The notes beneath the pieces are model-generated. The model was not told the DNA's origin, did no database searches, and saw only the letters and a list, made by a program, of their open reading frames with translations. The translations under genes and the position numbers were made by a program. 64,000 nt of DNA from Hypericibacter adhaerens (lineage in GTDB: Bacteria > Pseudomonadota > Alphaproteobacteria > Dongiales > Dongiaceae), in the NCBI RefSeq assembly GCF_008728835.1, contig NZ_CP042582.1, positions 2,445,001 through 2,509,000 on the forward strand, written 5' to 3'. Shown here in pieces: positions 35,849 through 44,868 of the stretch. Each line of letters opens with the position of its first letter. Within the stretch, counting starts at the first letter, position 1.

Positions 35849-36208
35849 GTGGAGCGGCGGGTCGCGATCTCGCTTCAGCGCTGCCTGCCGCTGCTGGTGG
35901 CGGCGGGGCTCGCCGGCTGCGCCGGCGAAACCAAGCAGGCGGCCGGCCTGTCACGGGAGACGCGGTCGGAGAATTATTGTGCCCGGCTCGCCGGGACCGG
36001 CACGGGTTACTACGACCAGTCGCTGCTGCTGGAATGCCGCCGCGAGGAATATACCGCCGCGGCCCGGGTTCGCGGCCGGAAGGTGCCGGGCGATGTCGAC
36101 GCGGGCTGCGCGGCCACCGCCTCGATGGGCGATCCCCTGCTTCTTTTCTCCTGGTCGCGCTATGCGCTCTGTGTCGAGCGGCTGGCGCCACCGCCGGCGG
36201 AGCCTTGA
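35849..36208 (+). CDS. Small lipoprotein of unknown function
   Basis: A 119-aa protein read from GTG at 35849, which gives a normal signal peptide (ERRVAISLQRCLPLLVAAG) and lipobox LAGC at Cys24. Upstream in-frame ATG codons at 35783 and 35822 would lengthen the N-terminus into the previous gene and give a poorer signal. The mature part has four more cysteines (NYCAR, LLECR, GCAAT, LCVER) and a GYYDQSLLLECRREEY segment; I do not recognise a family. It follows the glycine-zipper gene directly, so the two probably share one transcript and envelope location. Confidence 0.7.
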   Translation: MERRVAISLQRCLPLLVAAGLAGCAGETKQAAGLSRETRSENYCARLAGTGTGYYDQSLLLECRREEYTAAARVRGRKVPGDVDAGCAATASMGDPLLLFSWSRYALCVERLAPPPAEP

Positions 36209-36238
36209 GGGCGCGGCGGCCATGCGGAGCGGGCGACG

Positions 36239-37033
36239 ATGAGCTTCTTCCTCGGCAAGTTCCTGGGCTGGGTCACCGATCCGGGCCTTTGGCTCATCCT
36301 GCTGTTGCTGGGTGCGTTCTGGGGATCGTTCCGCCGCCGCGGCGGCGGGGGCGGGCGCGGTTTCCTGGCGCTGGCCCTGCTGCTGACCCTGGCGCTCGCG
36401 GTCCTGCCGGTGGGCGGGTGGCTGCTGCTGCCGCTCGAGAGCCGCTTTCCGGCGCCGGCCAGCCTGCCGGAGCGGATCGACGGCATCCTGGTGCTGGGCG
36501 GCGGCCTCGACGGCAAGGCCTCCGCGGCCCGCGGCCAGCCGGTCCTGAACGACGCCGCGGAACGGTTCACCGCAGCGGCCACCCTGGCACGCGCCCATCC
36601 GGAGGCGCGGCTGATCTTCTCGGGCGGGAGCAACTCGATCTGGGAAGGGCAGGAACCCGAAGCGCATTATGCCGAGCGCCTGCTGCTGGATCTGGGCGTG
36701 GCGCCGGACCGGCTGACGGTCGAGGCGACCTCGCGGACCACGCGGGAGAACGCCGCCAACCTGACGGCGCTCCTGGGCGGGCCGCCGCAAGGCAATTGGC
36801 TGCTGATCACCTCCGCCTGGCACATGCCGCGCGCGGTCGGCTGCTTCCGCCATCTGGGCTGGCAGGTGATCCCCTATCCGGTGGATTACCGGACGCAAGG
36901 AGAGGGCGAGCCGCTCAAGCCGCTGGATCCGGCCGCCGGTTTTGCCGAATTGTCGTTGGCGCTTCACGAATGGTTAGGGTTACTCGCCTATCGCATTCAG
37001 GGTGCGACCGACGCGCTCTTTCCATCGCCCTGA
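36239..37033 (+). CDS. YdcF/ElyC-family (DUF218) membrane-anchored protein
   Basis: A 264-aa protein with two N-terminal membrane segments (about 12-30 and 42-66) followed by a periplasmic DUF218 domain. DUF218 signatures are IDGILVLGGGLDG, ARLIFSGGSNSIWEGQEPEA, RLTVEATSRTTRENAAN and LLITSAWHMPRAVGCF. E. coli ElyC, with the same layout, affects peptidoglycan assembly, which suits the peptidoglycan enzymes encoded downstream. The biochemical reaction of the family is unresolved. The frame starts at ATG 36239. Confidence 0.88.
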   Translation: MSFFLGKFLGWVTDPGLWLILLLLGAFWGSFRRRGGGGGRGFLALALLLTLALAVLPVGGWLLLPLESRFPAPASLPERIDGILVLGGGLDGKASAARGQPVLNDAAERFTAAATLARAHPEARLIFSGGSNSIWEGQEPEAHYAERLLLDLGVAPDRLTVEATSRTTRENAANLTALLGGPPQGNWLLITSAWHMPRAVGCFRHLGWQVIPYPVDYRTQGEGEPLKPLDPAAGFAELSLALHEWLGLLAYRIQGATDALFPSP

Positions 37034-37130
37034 AGGAACCGTCCCGTCCGGCGCCGGCATTCTTGGCCGACTCTGGGCGATCATGGCAGAAACGAAGGAG
37101 AGTCCGGTCTTGCGTCGAGGAGTGATCGCC

Positions 37131-38159
37131 ATGCGGGGCGAGAAGGGTGTGTCGCGGCGGCGAATGATGCAGGTCGTTGCCGGGGGCGGCTCGGCTCTCG
37201 CGGCCTTGTCCGCCCTGACGCTGGGTTCCTGCAAGGCCACGGCCGACCTGGACATCACGCAGTTCAACAGCTGGCTCCAGGGCGTGCGCGACGAGGCGGC
37301 GGCGCGCGGCGTCTCCGCCGCGACGCTCGACGATGCCTTCAAGGGCGTCGCCTTCAATTACGACGTGATCGCGCTCGACCAGAAGCAGCCCGAAGGCACC
37401 ATGACCTTCGTGGATTACCTGGCGCGCGTCGTCAACGACAAGCGGGTCGCGAACGGCCGCGCGCTCTTCCAGCAGCACCAGGTGCTGCTCAAGCAGATCG
37501 GCGGGCTCTATGGCGTGCAGCCGCGCTTCATCGTGGCGCTCTGGGGCATCGAGAGCAATTACGGCGCCCAGCAGGGCGACTACCGCGTGGTCGAGGCGCT
37601 GGCGACGCTCGCCTATGAGGGCCGACGCGCCGAGTTCTTCCGCAAGGAGCTGCTGAACGCGCTCGAGATCCTCCAGCATCACGATGTCAGCGCCGGCAAC
37701 ATGCTGGGCTCCTGGGCCGGCGCCATGGGCCAGTGCCAGTTCATGCCCTCGAGCTATCTGCGCTTCGCCGTCGATGCCGATGGCGACGGCAAGCGCGACA
37801 TCTGGAACTCGACCGCCGATGTGTTCGGGTCGATCGCGAACTATCTCGCCGGCAACGACTGGAACGCCAGCCAGACCTGGGGGCGGGAGGTGAAGCTGCC
37901 GGCCCAGCTCGACAGCAACCTCGTCTCGCTCGACATCGAGAAGTCGCTCGAGGAGTGGCGCAAGCTGGGCTTGCGCCGCGCCGATGGCGGTGTCTTGCCG
38001 GTGGTCCACAAGCTCAACGCCTCGCTGGTCCGTCCGGACGACACCAGCGGCCCCGCCTATCTGGTCTATGGGAACTACAAGGCGATCATGAAATGGAACC
38101 GCTCGACCTATTTCGCGACCGCGGTCGGTACGCTTGCGGACAAGATCGAGCAGGGTTAA
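37131..38159 (+). CDS. mltB: MltB-like lytic murein transglycosylase
   Basis: A 342-aa envelope enzyme that cleaves glycan strands of peptidoglycan. Residues 1-32 combine a twin-arginine-like SRRRMMQV with a lipobox LGSC, so it may be a Tat-exported lipoprotein. The catalytic domain has LYGVQPRFIVALWGIESNYG with the catalytic Glu in IESNYG, followed by GSWAGAMGQCQFMPSSYLRF and the DGDGKRDIWNS loop, all typical of MltB/SltB. ATG at 37131 follows GAGGAG by 8 nt; in-frame ATG codons further upstream (37083) are less convincing. It begins the run of wall genes mltB-rlpA-dacC. Confidence 0.92.
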   Translation: MRGEKGVSRRRMMQVVAGGGSALAALSALTLGSCKATADLDITQFNSWLQGVRDEAAARGVSAATLDDAFKGVAFNYDVIALDQKQPEGTMTFVDYLARVVNDKRVANGRALFQQHQVLLKQIGGLYGVQPRFIVALWGIESNYGAQQGDYRVVEALATLAYEGRRAEFFRKELLNALEILQHHDVSAGNMLGSWAGAMGQCQFMPSSYLRFAVDADGDGKRDIWNSTADVFGSIANYLAGNDWNASQTWGREVKLPAQLDSNLVSLDIEKSLEEWRKLGLRRADGGVLPVVHKLNASLVRPDDTSGPAYLVYGNYKAIMKWNRSTYFATAVGTLADKIEQG

Positions 38160-38199
38160 CCTACTAAATCTAGGGGTTATAGGGGCGTAAGACCGCAAA

Positions 38200-39177
38200 A
38201 TGCTGAGGGCACGTATCGTTGCGGCGATGCTGGGCATAGTGGCCGCACTGGCGGTGGCCGGCTGCTCGGAGACGGAGCTCGTCGTCAATTCCTCCAAGCT
38301 CCTGACCAAGCCCAACCAGGCCTCGGGGCCGCCGGCCTACAAGATCGGCCAGCCCTACCAGGTCCAGAACGTCTGGTACTACCCCAAGGTCGATTACGGC
38401 TATGACGAGACCGGGATCGCCTCCTGGTACGGTCCGGATTTCAACGGCAAGCCGACCGCGAGCGGCGAGATCTACGACCAGAACGGCCTGACGGCGGCGC
38501 ACAAGACGCTGCCGCTGCCGACCATCGTCCAGGTGACGAATCTCGAGAACGGCCGCTCGCTGAAGCTGCGCATCAACGATCGCGGGCCGTTCGTGAATGG
38601 CCGCATCATCGATGTGTCGCGCCGCGCGGCGCAGCTCCTGGGATTCCATCAGAACGGCACGGCGCGGGTGCGTGTCCAGGTTCTCGCCGACGAGAGCATG
38701 GCGCTGGCGTCGGCGCTCACCGGCGGCAGCGGCGTGCCCGCCGACCAGGCGCAGCCCGTGGCTCCCAGCGCCGCGCCGACCATGGCGGTCACGCAGCAGC
38801 AGCTGCCGGCCGGCGGATCGGCTGCTGCCGCGAGCGCCGGCACGGCACCTGCGACGTCAACCGGCAACACGGCCGTCACATCGGCGACGACGCGCGCGGT
38901 CGCGGCGGCGGAGCCGGACGGCCGCGTGACCCAGACCGCGGTGAAGCCGACCCGGATCTTCATCCAGGCGGGCGCCTTCACCCAGCTCGCCAACGCGCAG
39001 AAGCTGACCGCGGAACTGTCGCGCCTCGGGGCGGCGACGATGACGCCGGTCACGCTCGGCAATCAGCAGTTCTATCGCGTGCGGCTGGGGCCGATCGCTT
39101 CGGTGTCGGAGGCCGACCGGCTGCTCGACAAGCTGGTCCAGTCGGGCCATACCGAGGCCCGGATCGTCGTCGATTGA
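38200..39177 (+). CDS. rlpA: RlpA-like septal lipoprotein / lytic transglycosylase with SPOR domain
   Basis: A 325-aa lipoprotein. Lipobox VAGC (Cys22); double-psi beta-barrel (about 70-165) with GIASWYGPDFNGKPTASGE, the catalytic-type Asp/His region (TAAHKTLPLPT) and LKLRINDRGPFVNGRIID; Ala/Thr-rich linker (about 180-245); C-terminal SPOR domain (about 250-325) that binds denuded septal glycan (FIQAGAFTQLANAQKL). RlpA acts at division septa. Its place before the D,D-carboxypeptidase gene is a conserved alphaproteobacterial arrangement. Confidence 0.94.
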   Translation: MLRARIVAAMLGIVAALAVAGCSETELVVNSSKLLTKPNQASGPPAYKIGQPYQVQNVWYYPKVDYGYDETGIASWYGPDFNGKPTASGEIYDQNGLTAAHKTLPLPTIVQVTNLENGRSLKLRINDRGPFVNGRIIDVSRRAAQLLGFHQNGTARVRVQVLADESMALASALTGGSGVPADQAQPVAPSAAPTMAVTQQQLPAGGSAAAASAGTAPATSTGNTAVTSATTRAVAAAEPDGRVTQTAVKPTRIFIQAGAFTQLANAQKLTAELSRLGAATMTPVTLGNQQFYRVRLGPIASVSEADRLLDKLVQSGHTEARIVVD

Positions 39178-39199
39178 TGCGAGGACCCCGCCGTGAAAA

Positions 39200-39213
39200 C
39201 GCCCGAAAGGGCG
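39200..39213 (+). other. Short GNRA-loop hairpin upstream of the carboxypeptidase gene
   Basis: CGCCC-GAAA-GGGCG forms a perfect 5-bp stem with a GAAA tetraloop, 23 bp after the rlpA stop and 65 bp before the carboxypeptidase ATG. No T-run follows, so it is not a clear terminator. It may shape mRNA stability or partly attenuate readthrough. Confidence 0.3.
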
Positions 39214-39278
39214 GCTCTTATGGATCGACGCCGACTCCCGGGCGGCGTTATCTTCGTTCGGCCGGGAGAGGAACCAGG

Positions 39279-40451
39279 ATGATTGGGATCAAGATGAAAC
39301 TCGTTGCTCTTCGCGCGACGGCGGTCGCGGCCTCCGCTCTTCTCGCCACCTCGCTCCTCGCGGCCGGCGCCGCGCGGGCCGACACGATCGACACCACGGC
39401 GACCGAAGCCTACGTGCTCGATTACGAGACGGGCGCGGTGCTCCTCGACAAGAACGCGGAAACCAGGATCCAGCCGGCGTCGCTCAGCAAGCTGATGACG
39501 GTCTACCTGCTGTTCGAGGCGCTGAAGAAGGGCGAGGTCAAGCTCGACGACACCTTCCCGGTCTCCAAGGAGGCCTGGGCCCTCAACGAGGGCTCGACCA
39601 TGTTCGTCGGCATCGGCGACCGCATCCGGGTCGAGGACCTGATCCGCGGCATCGTCGTCCAGTCCGGCAACGATGCCTGCCTGGTCGTGGCCGAAGGACT
39701 TGCCGGCACCGAGCAAGCCTTCGTCGAGAAGATGAACGCCAAGGCCAAGGAGCTCGGGCTCAACGACAGCCAGTTCGACAATCCCCACGGCCTGGAGGAC
39801 GAGAAGCAGCTCATGACCGCGCATGATGTCGCCTGGCTGGCGCATCATCTGATCGCGGACTTCCCCGAGTACTACCATTACTTCTCGGAGAAGGAGTTCG
39901 TCTTCAACGGCATCAAGCAGGGCAACCGCAATCCGCTGCTCTACAAGGACCCGACCGTCGACGGGCTCAAGACCGGCCATCTCAGCATCTCGGGCTACAG
40001 CGTGGCCGTCTCGGCCAAGCGCGACGGACGGCGCGTCATCGTCGTGCTGATCGGGACCCACAGCATGCAGGAGCGCTCCGACGAATCCGCCAAGGTCCTG
40101 GACTGGGCCTACCGCGAGTTCGACAACTACACGGTCGCCAAGGCGGGCTCGGTGCTCGCCGATGCGCCGGTCTGGCTCGGCCAGGAAGCGACCGTGCCGC
40201 TCGCCGTCGGCAAGGACCTGCTGGTGACGCTGCCCCGCGCCGCGCATGACAAGCTGACCGCCAAGGCCGTGTTCGAGGGGCCGATCCCGGCGCCGATCGC
40301 GGCCGGCCAGGAGGTCGGCAAGGTGGTGATCTCGGCCCCGGGCATGACCGACATGGAAGTGCCTCTCGTCGCCGGCAAAGAGGTGCCGAAGCTGGGCTTC
40401 TTCGGGCGCATGATCGCGGCGCTCAAGCATTTCGCCGGCGTCGGCGCCTGA
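39279..40451 (+). CDS. dacC: D-alanyl-D-alanine carboxypeptidase (DacA/DacC type, S11)
   Basis: A 390-aa exported penicillin-binding protein. Signal peptide residues 1-34 (cleavage at ARA-D). Active-site motifs: S68-L-S-K71, S129-G-N131 and K231-T-G. The C-terminal beta domain (about 285-375) is followed by an amphipathic tail (FFGRMIAALKHF) that anchors such enzymes in the membrane surface. It removes the terminal D-Ala of peptidoglycan pentapeptides. ATG at 39279 follows GGAGAGGAA; Met6 at 39294 is an alternative. The gene lies 20 bp before tmk. Confidence 0.95.
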   Translation: MIGIKMKLVALRATAVAASALLATSLLAAGAARADTIDTTATEAYVLDYETGAVLLDKNAETRIQPASLSKLMTVYLLFEALKKGEVKLDDTFPVSKEAWALNEGSTMFVGIGDRIRVEDLIRGIVVQSGNDACLVVAEGLAGTEQAFVEKMNAKAKELGLNDSQFDNPHGLEDEKQLMTAHDVAWLAHHLIADFPEYYHYFSEKEFVFNGIKQGNRNPLLYKDPTVDGLKTGHLSISGYSVAVSAKRDGRRVIVVLIGTHSMQERSDESAKVLDWAYREFDNYTVAKAGSVLADAPVWLGQEATVPLAVGKDLLVTLPRAAHDKLTAKAVFEGPIPAPIAAGQEVGKVVISAPGMTDMEVPLVAGKEVPKLGFFGRMIAALKHFAGVGA

Positions 40452-40471
40452 GCGGGACCGTCGGAGAGGGA

Positions 40472-41110
40472 ATGGCGCGCGGCCGCTTCATCACGCTCGA
40501 GGGCGGCGAAGGGGCGGGCAAATCCACGCAAGGAAAGCGGCTGGCGGCTTGGCTCGAAGGGCGGGGACGCAAGGTTCTGCTGACCCGCGAGCCCGGCGGC
40601 TCGCCCGGTGCGGAGGAGATCCGCAAGCTCCTGGTCCAGGGCGCCACCGACCGCTGGGATCCCATCACCGAGACGTTGCTGCATTTCGCGGCCCGGCGCG
40701 ACCATCTGGAGCGCGTCATCCGCCCGGCGCTGGCTCAGGGCCAGTGGGTCCTGTCGGACCGTTTCGCGGATTCAACCCTGGCCTATCAGGGCTATGGCCA
40801 TGGCGTCGATCGCGGTTTCATCGCGGCCCTCGAGCGGGCGGTGGTGGGCACCGAGCGCCCCGACCTGACGCTGATCCTCGATCTGCCGGTGGCCCTGGGC
40901 CTCAAGCGCGCCGGCGGGCGGCGGGGCCCCGAGACCCGTTACGAGGAGATGGCGCAGGCCTTCCACGAGCGGCTGCGTCAGGGCTTTCTCGATATTGCCC
41001 GGCAGGATCCGCAACGCTGCCGTGTCATCGACGCGGCTGGCGCTCTGGAGGCCGTGCAGGCGAAACTGCAGGCGGCGATCACCGAGAAATTCCAGGCCGA
41101 TCTGACCTAA
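40472..41110 (+). CDS. tmk: Thymidylate kinase
   Basis: A 212-aa dTMP kinase of standard length. P-loop EGGEGAGKST, dTMP-binding LTREPGG, DRFADSTLAYQGYG, and the LID region RAGGRRGPETRYE. It phosphorylates dTMP to dTDP in the cytoplasm. The stop lies 7 bp before holB, and the tmk-holB pairing is widely conserved. Confidence 0.97.
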   Translation: MARGRFITLEGGEGAGKSTQGKRLAAWLEGRGRKVLLTREPGGSPGAEEIRKLLVQGATDRWDPITETLLHFAARRDHLERVIRPALAQGQWVLSDRFADSTLAYQGYGHGVDRGFIAALERAVVGTERPDLTLILDLPVALGLKRAGGRRGPETRYEEMAQAFHERLRQGFLDIARQDPQRCRVIDAAGALEAVQAKLQAAITEKFQADLT

Positions 41111-41117
41111 GACCCGC

Positions 41118-42227
41118 ATGAGCGACGAGCAGGAACAGGCATGGCCGGCACCGCGCGAGAACCCGGAACTCGTCGGCCATGACGAGGCCGAAGCGCTGCT
41201 CGCGGGCGCCGTCGCTTCCGGCAGGCTTGCCCATGGCTGGCTGATCACGGGGCCGCGCGGCATCGGCAAGGCGACGCTGGCCTTCCGCTTCGCGCGCTAC
41301 CTGCTGGCGGGCGGGGCTGCGGACGCCCAGGCGCCGGGACTCTTCGGCGCCGCCGAGCCCGCCGCATCGGGCCTGCGCCTCGATCCGGGGCATCCCGTGT
41401 TCCGCCGGGTCGCGAGCGGCGGCCATGCCGACCTCCTCACCATCGAGCGCGGCTGGGACGAGAAGAAGAAAAAGCGACGCAGCGAGATCGTCATCGGCGA
41501 TGTGCGCGATATCGGCCAGTTCCTGCATCTGACCCCGGCCGAAGGCGGCTGGCGCACCGTCGTCATCGACTGCGCCGAGGACATGAACCGCAACGCCGCC
41601 AATGCCGTGCTCAAGGTGCTGGAGGAGCCGCCGCGCCGCTCGGTGCTGCTGCTGGTGAGCCACGCGCCGGGCCGCCTCCTGCCCACCATCCGCTCGCGCT
41701 GCCGGCGGCTCGCGCTGAAGCCCTTGGCCGATGCGCAGGTCCGGGCCTTGCTCGCGCGCTACCGGCCCGATCTCGACCCGGCCGACCAGGCGCTGCTGAT
41801 CTGGCTCGCCCAGGGCAGCATCGGACGCGCGCTGGAGCTGGCCGAGGAGGACGGGCTCGAGCTCTATCGCGAGCTCGGCACGCAGCTCTCCCGGCTGCCC
41901 GATCTCGATGTCCCGGCGCTCCATGATTTCGCCGACCGGCTCGCCCGCGACCGCGAGGGGAACAGCTTCCGCACCGCCGCCGACCTGCTCGAAGGCTGGA
42001 TGGCGCGGCTGCTGCGGACCGCCTCCCTGGGGCGCCCGGACCCTGGAATTCCGCCGGAAGAAGCCCAGATTCTGAGCAGGTTGGCCGGGGCCCGCGGACT
42101 TGATCAATGGCTGGCCCTGTGGGAAAAGGTCACGCGCCTGATCGCCGGGGCCGAGCAGGCCGATCTCGACCTGAAACAGGTCTGGATCGGCGCCATGCTA
42201 GCCCTGGCCGGGCAGGGGCGGCGCTGA
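41118..42227 (+). CDS. holB: DNA polymerase III delta' subunit
   Basis: A 369-aa clamp-loader subunit. AAA+ fold with GPRGIGKATLAFRFA as the P-loop, VIDCAEDMNRNAANAVLKVL as Walker B/sensor region, LEEPPRRSVLLLVSHAP and the SRC-like motif RSRCRRLAL. The Cys4 zinc module of E. coli delta' is absent, as is usual for alphaproteobacterial forms with HPVFRRVASGGHADL in that place. The C-terminal helical domain (about 220-360) forms the collar. It sits between tmk and metG. Confidence 0.95.
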   Translation: MSDEQEQAWPAPRENPELVGHDEAEALLAGAVASGRLAHGWLITGPRGIGKATLAFRFARYLLAGGAADAQAPGLFGAAEPAASGLRLDPGHPVFRRVASGGHADLLTIERGWDEKKKKRRSEIVIGDVRDIGQFLHLTPAEGGWRTVVIDCAEDMNRNAANAVLKVLEEPPRRSVLLLVSHAPGRLLPTIRSRCRRLALKPLADAQVRALLARYRPDLDPADQALLIWLAQGSIGRALELAEEDGLELYRELGTQLSRLPDLDVPALHDFADRLARDREGNSFRTAADLLEGWMARLLRTASLGRPDPGIPPEEAQILSRLAGARGLDQWLALWEKVTRLIAGAEQADLDLKQVWIGAMLALAGQGRR

Positions 42228-42317
42228 CAGGAACCGCCGGCGCCTCGCCCGACGACCGCGCTTCTCTCGCGGACTTTGCCCCATAACCCAGGTTCTCGAT
42301 CCGGAAGACCCGCACGC

Positions 42318-43913
42318 ATGTCAGGGCCCCGTCCCTTCTACATCACCACGCCGATCTATTACGTGAACGATGCGCCGCATATCGGACACGCCTACACGAC
42401 GCTGGCCTGCGATGTGATCGCGCGTTTCATGCGGCTGGACGGACGCAGGGTGAATTTCCTCACCGGCACGGACGAGCACGGCCAGAAGGTCGAGAAATCG
42501 GCCAAGGCTGCCGGCATGTCGCCCAAGGACTTCACCGACAAGGTCTCGCAGAATTTCCGCGACCTCGCCAAGGCGATGAACTTCAGCAATGACGATTTCA
42601 TCCGCACCACCGAGCCGCGGCACATCAAGTCCTGCCAGGCGCTCTGGCTCCGGCTGGTCGAGCGCGGCCATATCTATCTCGGCCATTACGAGGGCTGGTA
42701 TGCGGTGCGCGACGAGGCCTTCTATGGCGAGGAGGAGCTGACCACCGGGCCCGACGGCAAGAAGCGCGCGCCCTCGGGTGCGGAGGTCGAGTGGGTGAAG
42801 GAGCCCAGCTACTTCTTCGATCTCTCCAAGTGGCAGCAGCCGCTCCTGGAGTTCTACGAGAAGCATCCGGATTTCATCGCGCCGGAGACGCGGCGCAACG
42901 AGGTGCTGTCCTTCGTCCGCGGCGGGCTCACCGATCTCTCGGTCTCGCGCACCAGCTTCAAATGGGGCGTGCCGGTCCCGAACGATCCCGACCACATCAT
43001 GTATGTGTGGCTCGATGCGCTCACCAACTACATCACCGCCGTCGGCTTCCCGGACACGGAGAGCGAGAGCTACCGGACCTTCTGGCCGGCCGACCTGCAC
43101 ATGGTCGGCAAGGACATCCTGCGTTTCCACACGGTCTATTGGCCGGCCTTCCTGATGGCCGCGGGCCTCGAGCCGCCGAAGCGCGTCTTCGCCCATGGCT
43201 GGTGGACCAACGAGGGCCAGAAGATCTCGAAGTCGCTCGGCAACGTGATCGACCCGCTGCAGCTCATCGCGACCTACGGGCTCGATCCGGTGCGCTACTT
43301 CCTGCTGCGCGAGGTGCCGTTCGGCAATGACGGCGACTTCTCGCATCGCGCCATGGTCATGCGGATGAACGGCGACCTCGCCAATGACCTGGGCAACCTG
43401 GCGCAGCGCTCGCTCTCGATGATCAGCAAGAACTGCGGCGCCACCGTGCCGGAAAAGGGGCCGCTGACCGAGGCGGACAGGAAGCTTCTCGGCCAGGCGC
43501 AGGGCCTGCTGCCGCGCTGGCGCGAGGCGATCGAGACCCAGAGCTTCAACCGCGGGCTCGAGGCGATCTGGTTTGTGGTGGGCGAGGCCAACCGCTATGT
43601 CGACGAGCAGGCGCCCTGGGCCCTCAAGAAGAACGATCCGCCGCGCATGGCGACGGTGCTTTGGGTGCTGGCCGAGACGGTACGCTATCTCGCGATCCTG
43701 GTGCAGCCGGTGATGCCGGCGGCGGCGGGCAAGCTGCTCGACCAGCTGGCGGTGCCGGCGAATGCGCGTGACTTCGCGCATCTGACCGAGGCAAACGCGC
43801 TTAAGCCGGGAACGCCGCTGCCGGCACCGGAGGGCGTGTTCCCGCGCTATGTCGATCCGGAAGCGGCGAAGACCGAGGCCGTGCCGGCGAAGGGCAAAGG
43901 CAAGAAGAGCTGA
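42318..43913 (+). CDS. metG: Methionyl-tRNA synthetase
   Basis: A 531-aa class I synthetase. HIGH-type motif PHIGHAYT near residue 20, KMSKS-type KISKSLGN near 305, and WWTNEGQ before it. The connective insert lacks zinc-binding cysteines (GWYAVRDEAFYGEEEL), and the C-terminal tRNA-binding module is absent, so this is the short zinc-free form. It ends in a Lys-rich tail (KGKGKKS). ATG at 42318 (MSGPRPFYITT) fits better than the in-frame codon at 42276. The stop overlaps tatD (TGATG). Confidence 0.96.
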   Translation: MSGPRPFYITTPIYYVNDAPHIGHAYTTLACDVIARFMRLDGRRVNFLTGTDEHGQKVEKSAKAAGMSPKDFTDKVSQNFRDLAKAMNFSNDDFIRTTEPRHIKSCQALWLRLVERGHIYLGHYEGWYAVRDEAFYGEEELTTGPDGKKRAPSGAEVEWVKEPSYFFDLSKWQQPLLEFYEKHPDFIAPETRRNEVLSFVRGGLTDLSVSRTSFKWGVPVPNDPDHIMYVWLDALTNYITAVGFPDTESESYRTFWPADLHMVGKDILRFHTVYWPAFLMAAGLEPPKRVFAHGWWTNEGQKISKSLGNVIDPLQLIATYGLDPVRYFLLREVPFGNDGDFSHRAMVMRMNGDLANDLGNLAQRSLSMISKNCGATVPEKGPLTEADRKLLGQAQGLLPRWREAIETQSFNRGLEAIWFVVGEANRYVDEQAPWALKKNDPPRMATVLWVLAETVRYLAILVQPVMPAAAGKLLDQLAVPANARDFAHLTEANALKPGTPLPAPEGVFPRYVDPEAAKTEAVPAKGKGKKS

Positions 43914-44692
43914 TGCTCGTCGACAGCCACTGCCATCTCGACTATCTGAACCGCGCGGGGATCCTTGACGCGGCGCTGGGGCGCGCGCGAGAGGCGGGGG
44001 TGGGGGCGATGCTCACCATCTGCACCTCGATCGAGGAATTCCCGCAGGTGCTGGCGATCGCCGAGAGCCACGACAATCTCTGGTGCAGCGTGGGCGTTCA
44101 TCCGCACGAGGCCCAGGGCGAGGTCGATGTCGCGGTCGAGAAGCTGGTCGAGCTCAGCCGCCATCCCAAGGTGATCGGCATCGGCGAATGCGGGCTCGAT
44201 TACTTCTACGAGCGCAGCCCGCGCCCCGAGCAGCAGAAGGTCTTTCGCACTCACATCGCTGCCGCCCGCGCCACGGGCCTGCCGCTGATCGTGCACAGTC
44301 GCGACGCCGACGAGGACACGGTGGCGCTGCTGGAGGAGGGGGCGGCGCAGGGTAATCTGCGCGGCCTGATCCACTGTTTCAGCACGACGCAATACCTCTC
44401 CGACAACGCCCTCAATCTCGGCTTCTACATCTCGCTCTCGGGCATCCTGACCTTTCCGAAATCCGAGACCCTGCGCGCCATCGCCAAGGACCTGCCGCAA
44501 GATCGAATCCTGGTCGAGACGGATTCGCCCTACCTCGCGCCCGTGCCCCTTCGCGGCAAGAAATGCGAGCCCGCCTACGTGACCTACACGGCGCAATGCC
44601 TGGCCGAGCTCCAGGGCCTGACCGCGCCGGCCTTAGCCGAGACGACCACGGCGAACTTCTTCCAGCTGTTCGACAAGGCGAAGCGCGCCTAG
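43913..44692 (+). CDS. TatD-family metal-dependent hydrolase/DNase
   Basis: A 259-aa TIM-barrel hydrolase. Metal ligands are in DSHCHLDYL (HxH), IGECGLDYFYE (Glu), VHSRDAD (His), HCFSTT (His) and ETDSPYLAP (Asp). The family includes 3'-5' DNases, with roles proposed in DNA repair and turnover. It overlaps metG by one base, so it is translationally coupled. Elsewhere in Alphaproteobacteria it is followed by the MBL hydrolase, but here an orphan membrane-protein gene lies between. Confidence 0.94.
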   Translation: MLVDSHCHLDYLNRAGILDAALGRAREAGVGAMLTICTSIEEFPQVLAIAESHDNLWCSVGVHPHEAQGEVDVAVEKLVELSRHPKVIGIGECGLDYFYERSPRPEQQKVFRTHIAAARATGLPLIVHSRDADEDTVALLEEGAAQGNLRGLIHCFSTTQYLSDNALNLGFYISLSGILTFPKSETLRAIAKDLPQDRILVETDSPYLAPVPLRGKKCEPAYVTYTAQCLAELQGLTAPALAETTTANFFQLFDKAKRA

Positions 44693-44868
44693 GCGCAGGC
44701 TGAAACGCGTCAACGCAGGTCTTCCGCAAAGCGCTATTGCGTTCCATCCTTTTCTGAGAAATCCTGGCACGCCTGCGATTAAAGGTTGTGCGGCGAAATT
44801 GCTTTGCTATGCCGACATCCCGGGGAGCAGGTCGCCAATGACCAGGTCAATCCTGTAAGGAGCGGCAC

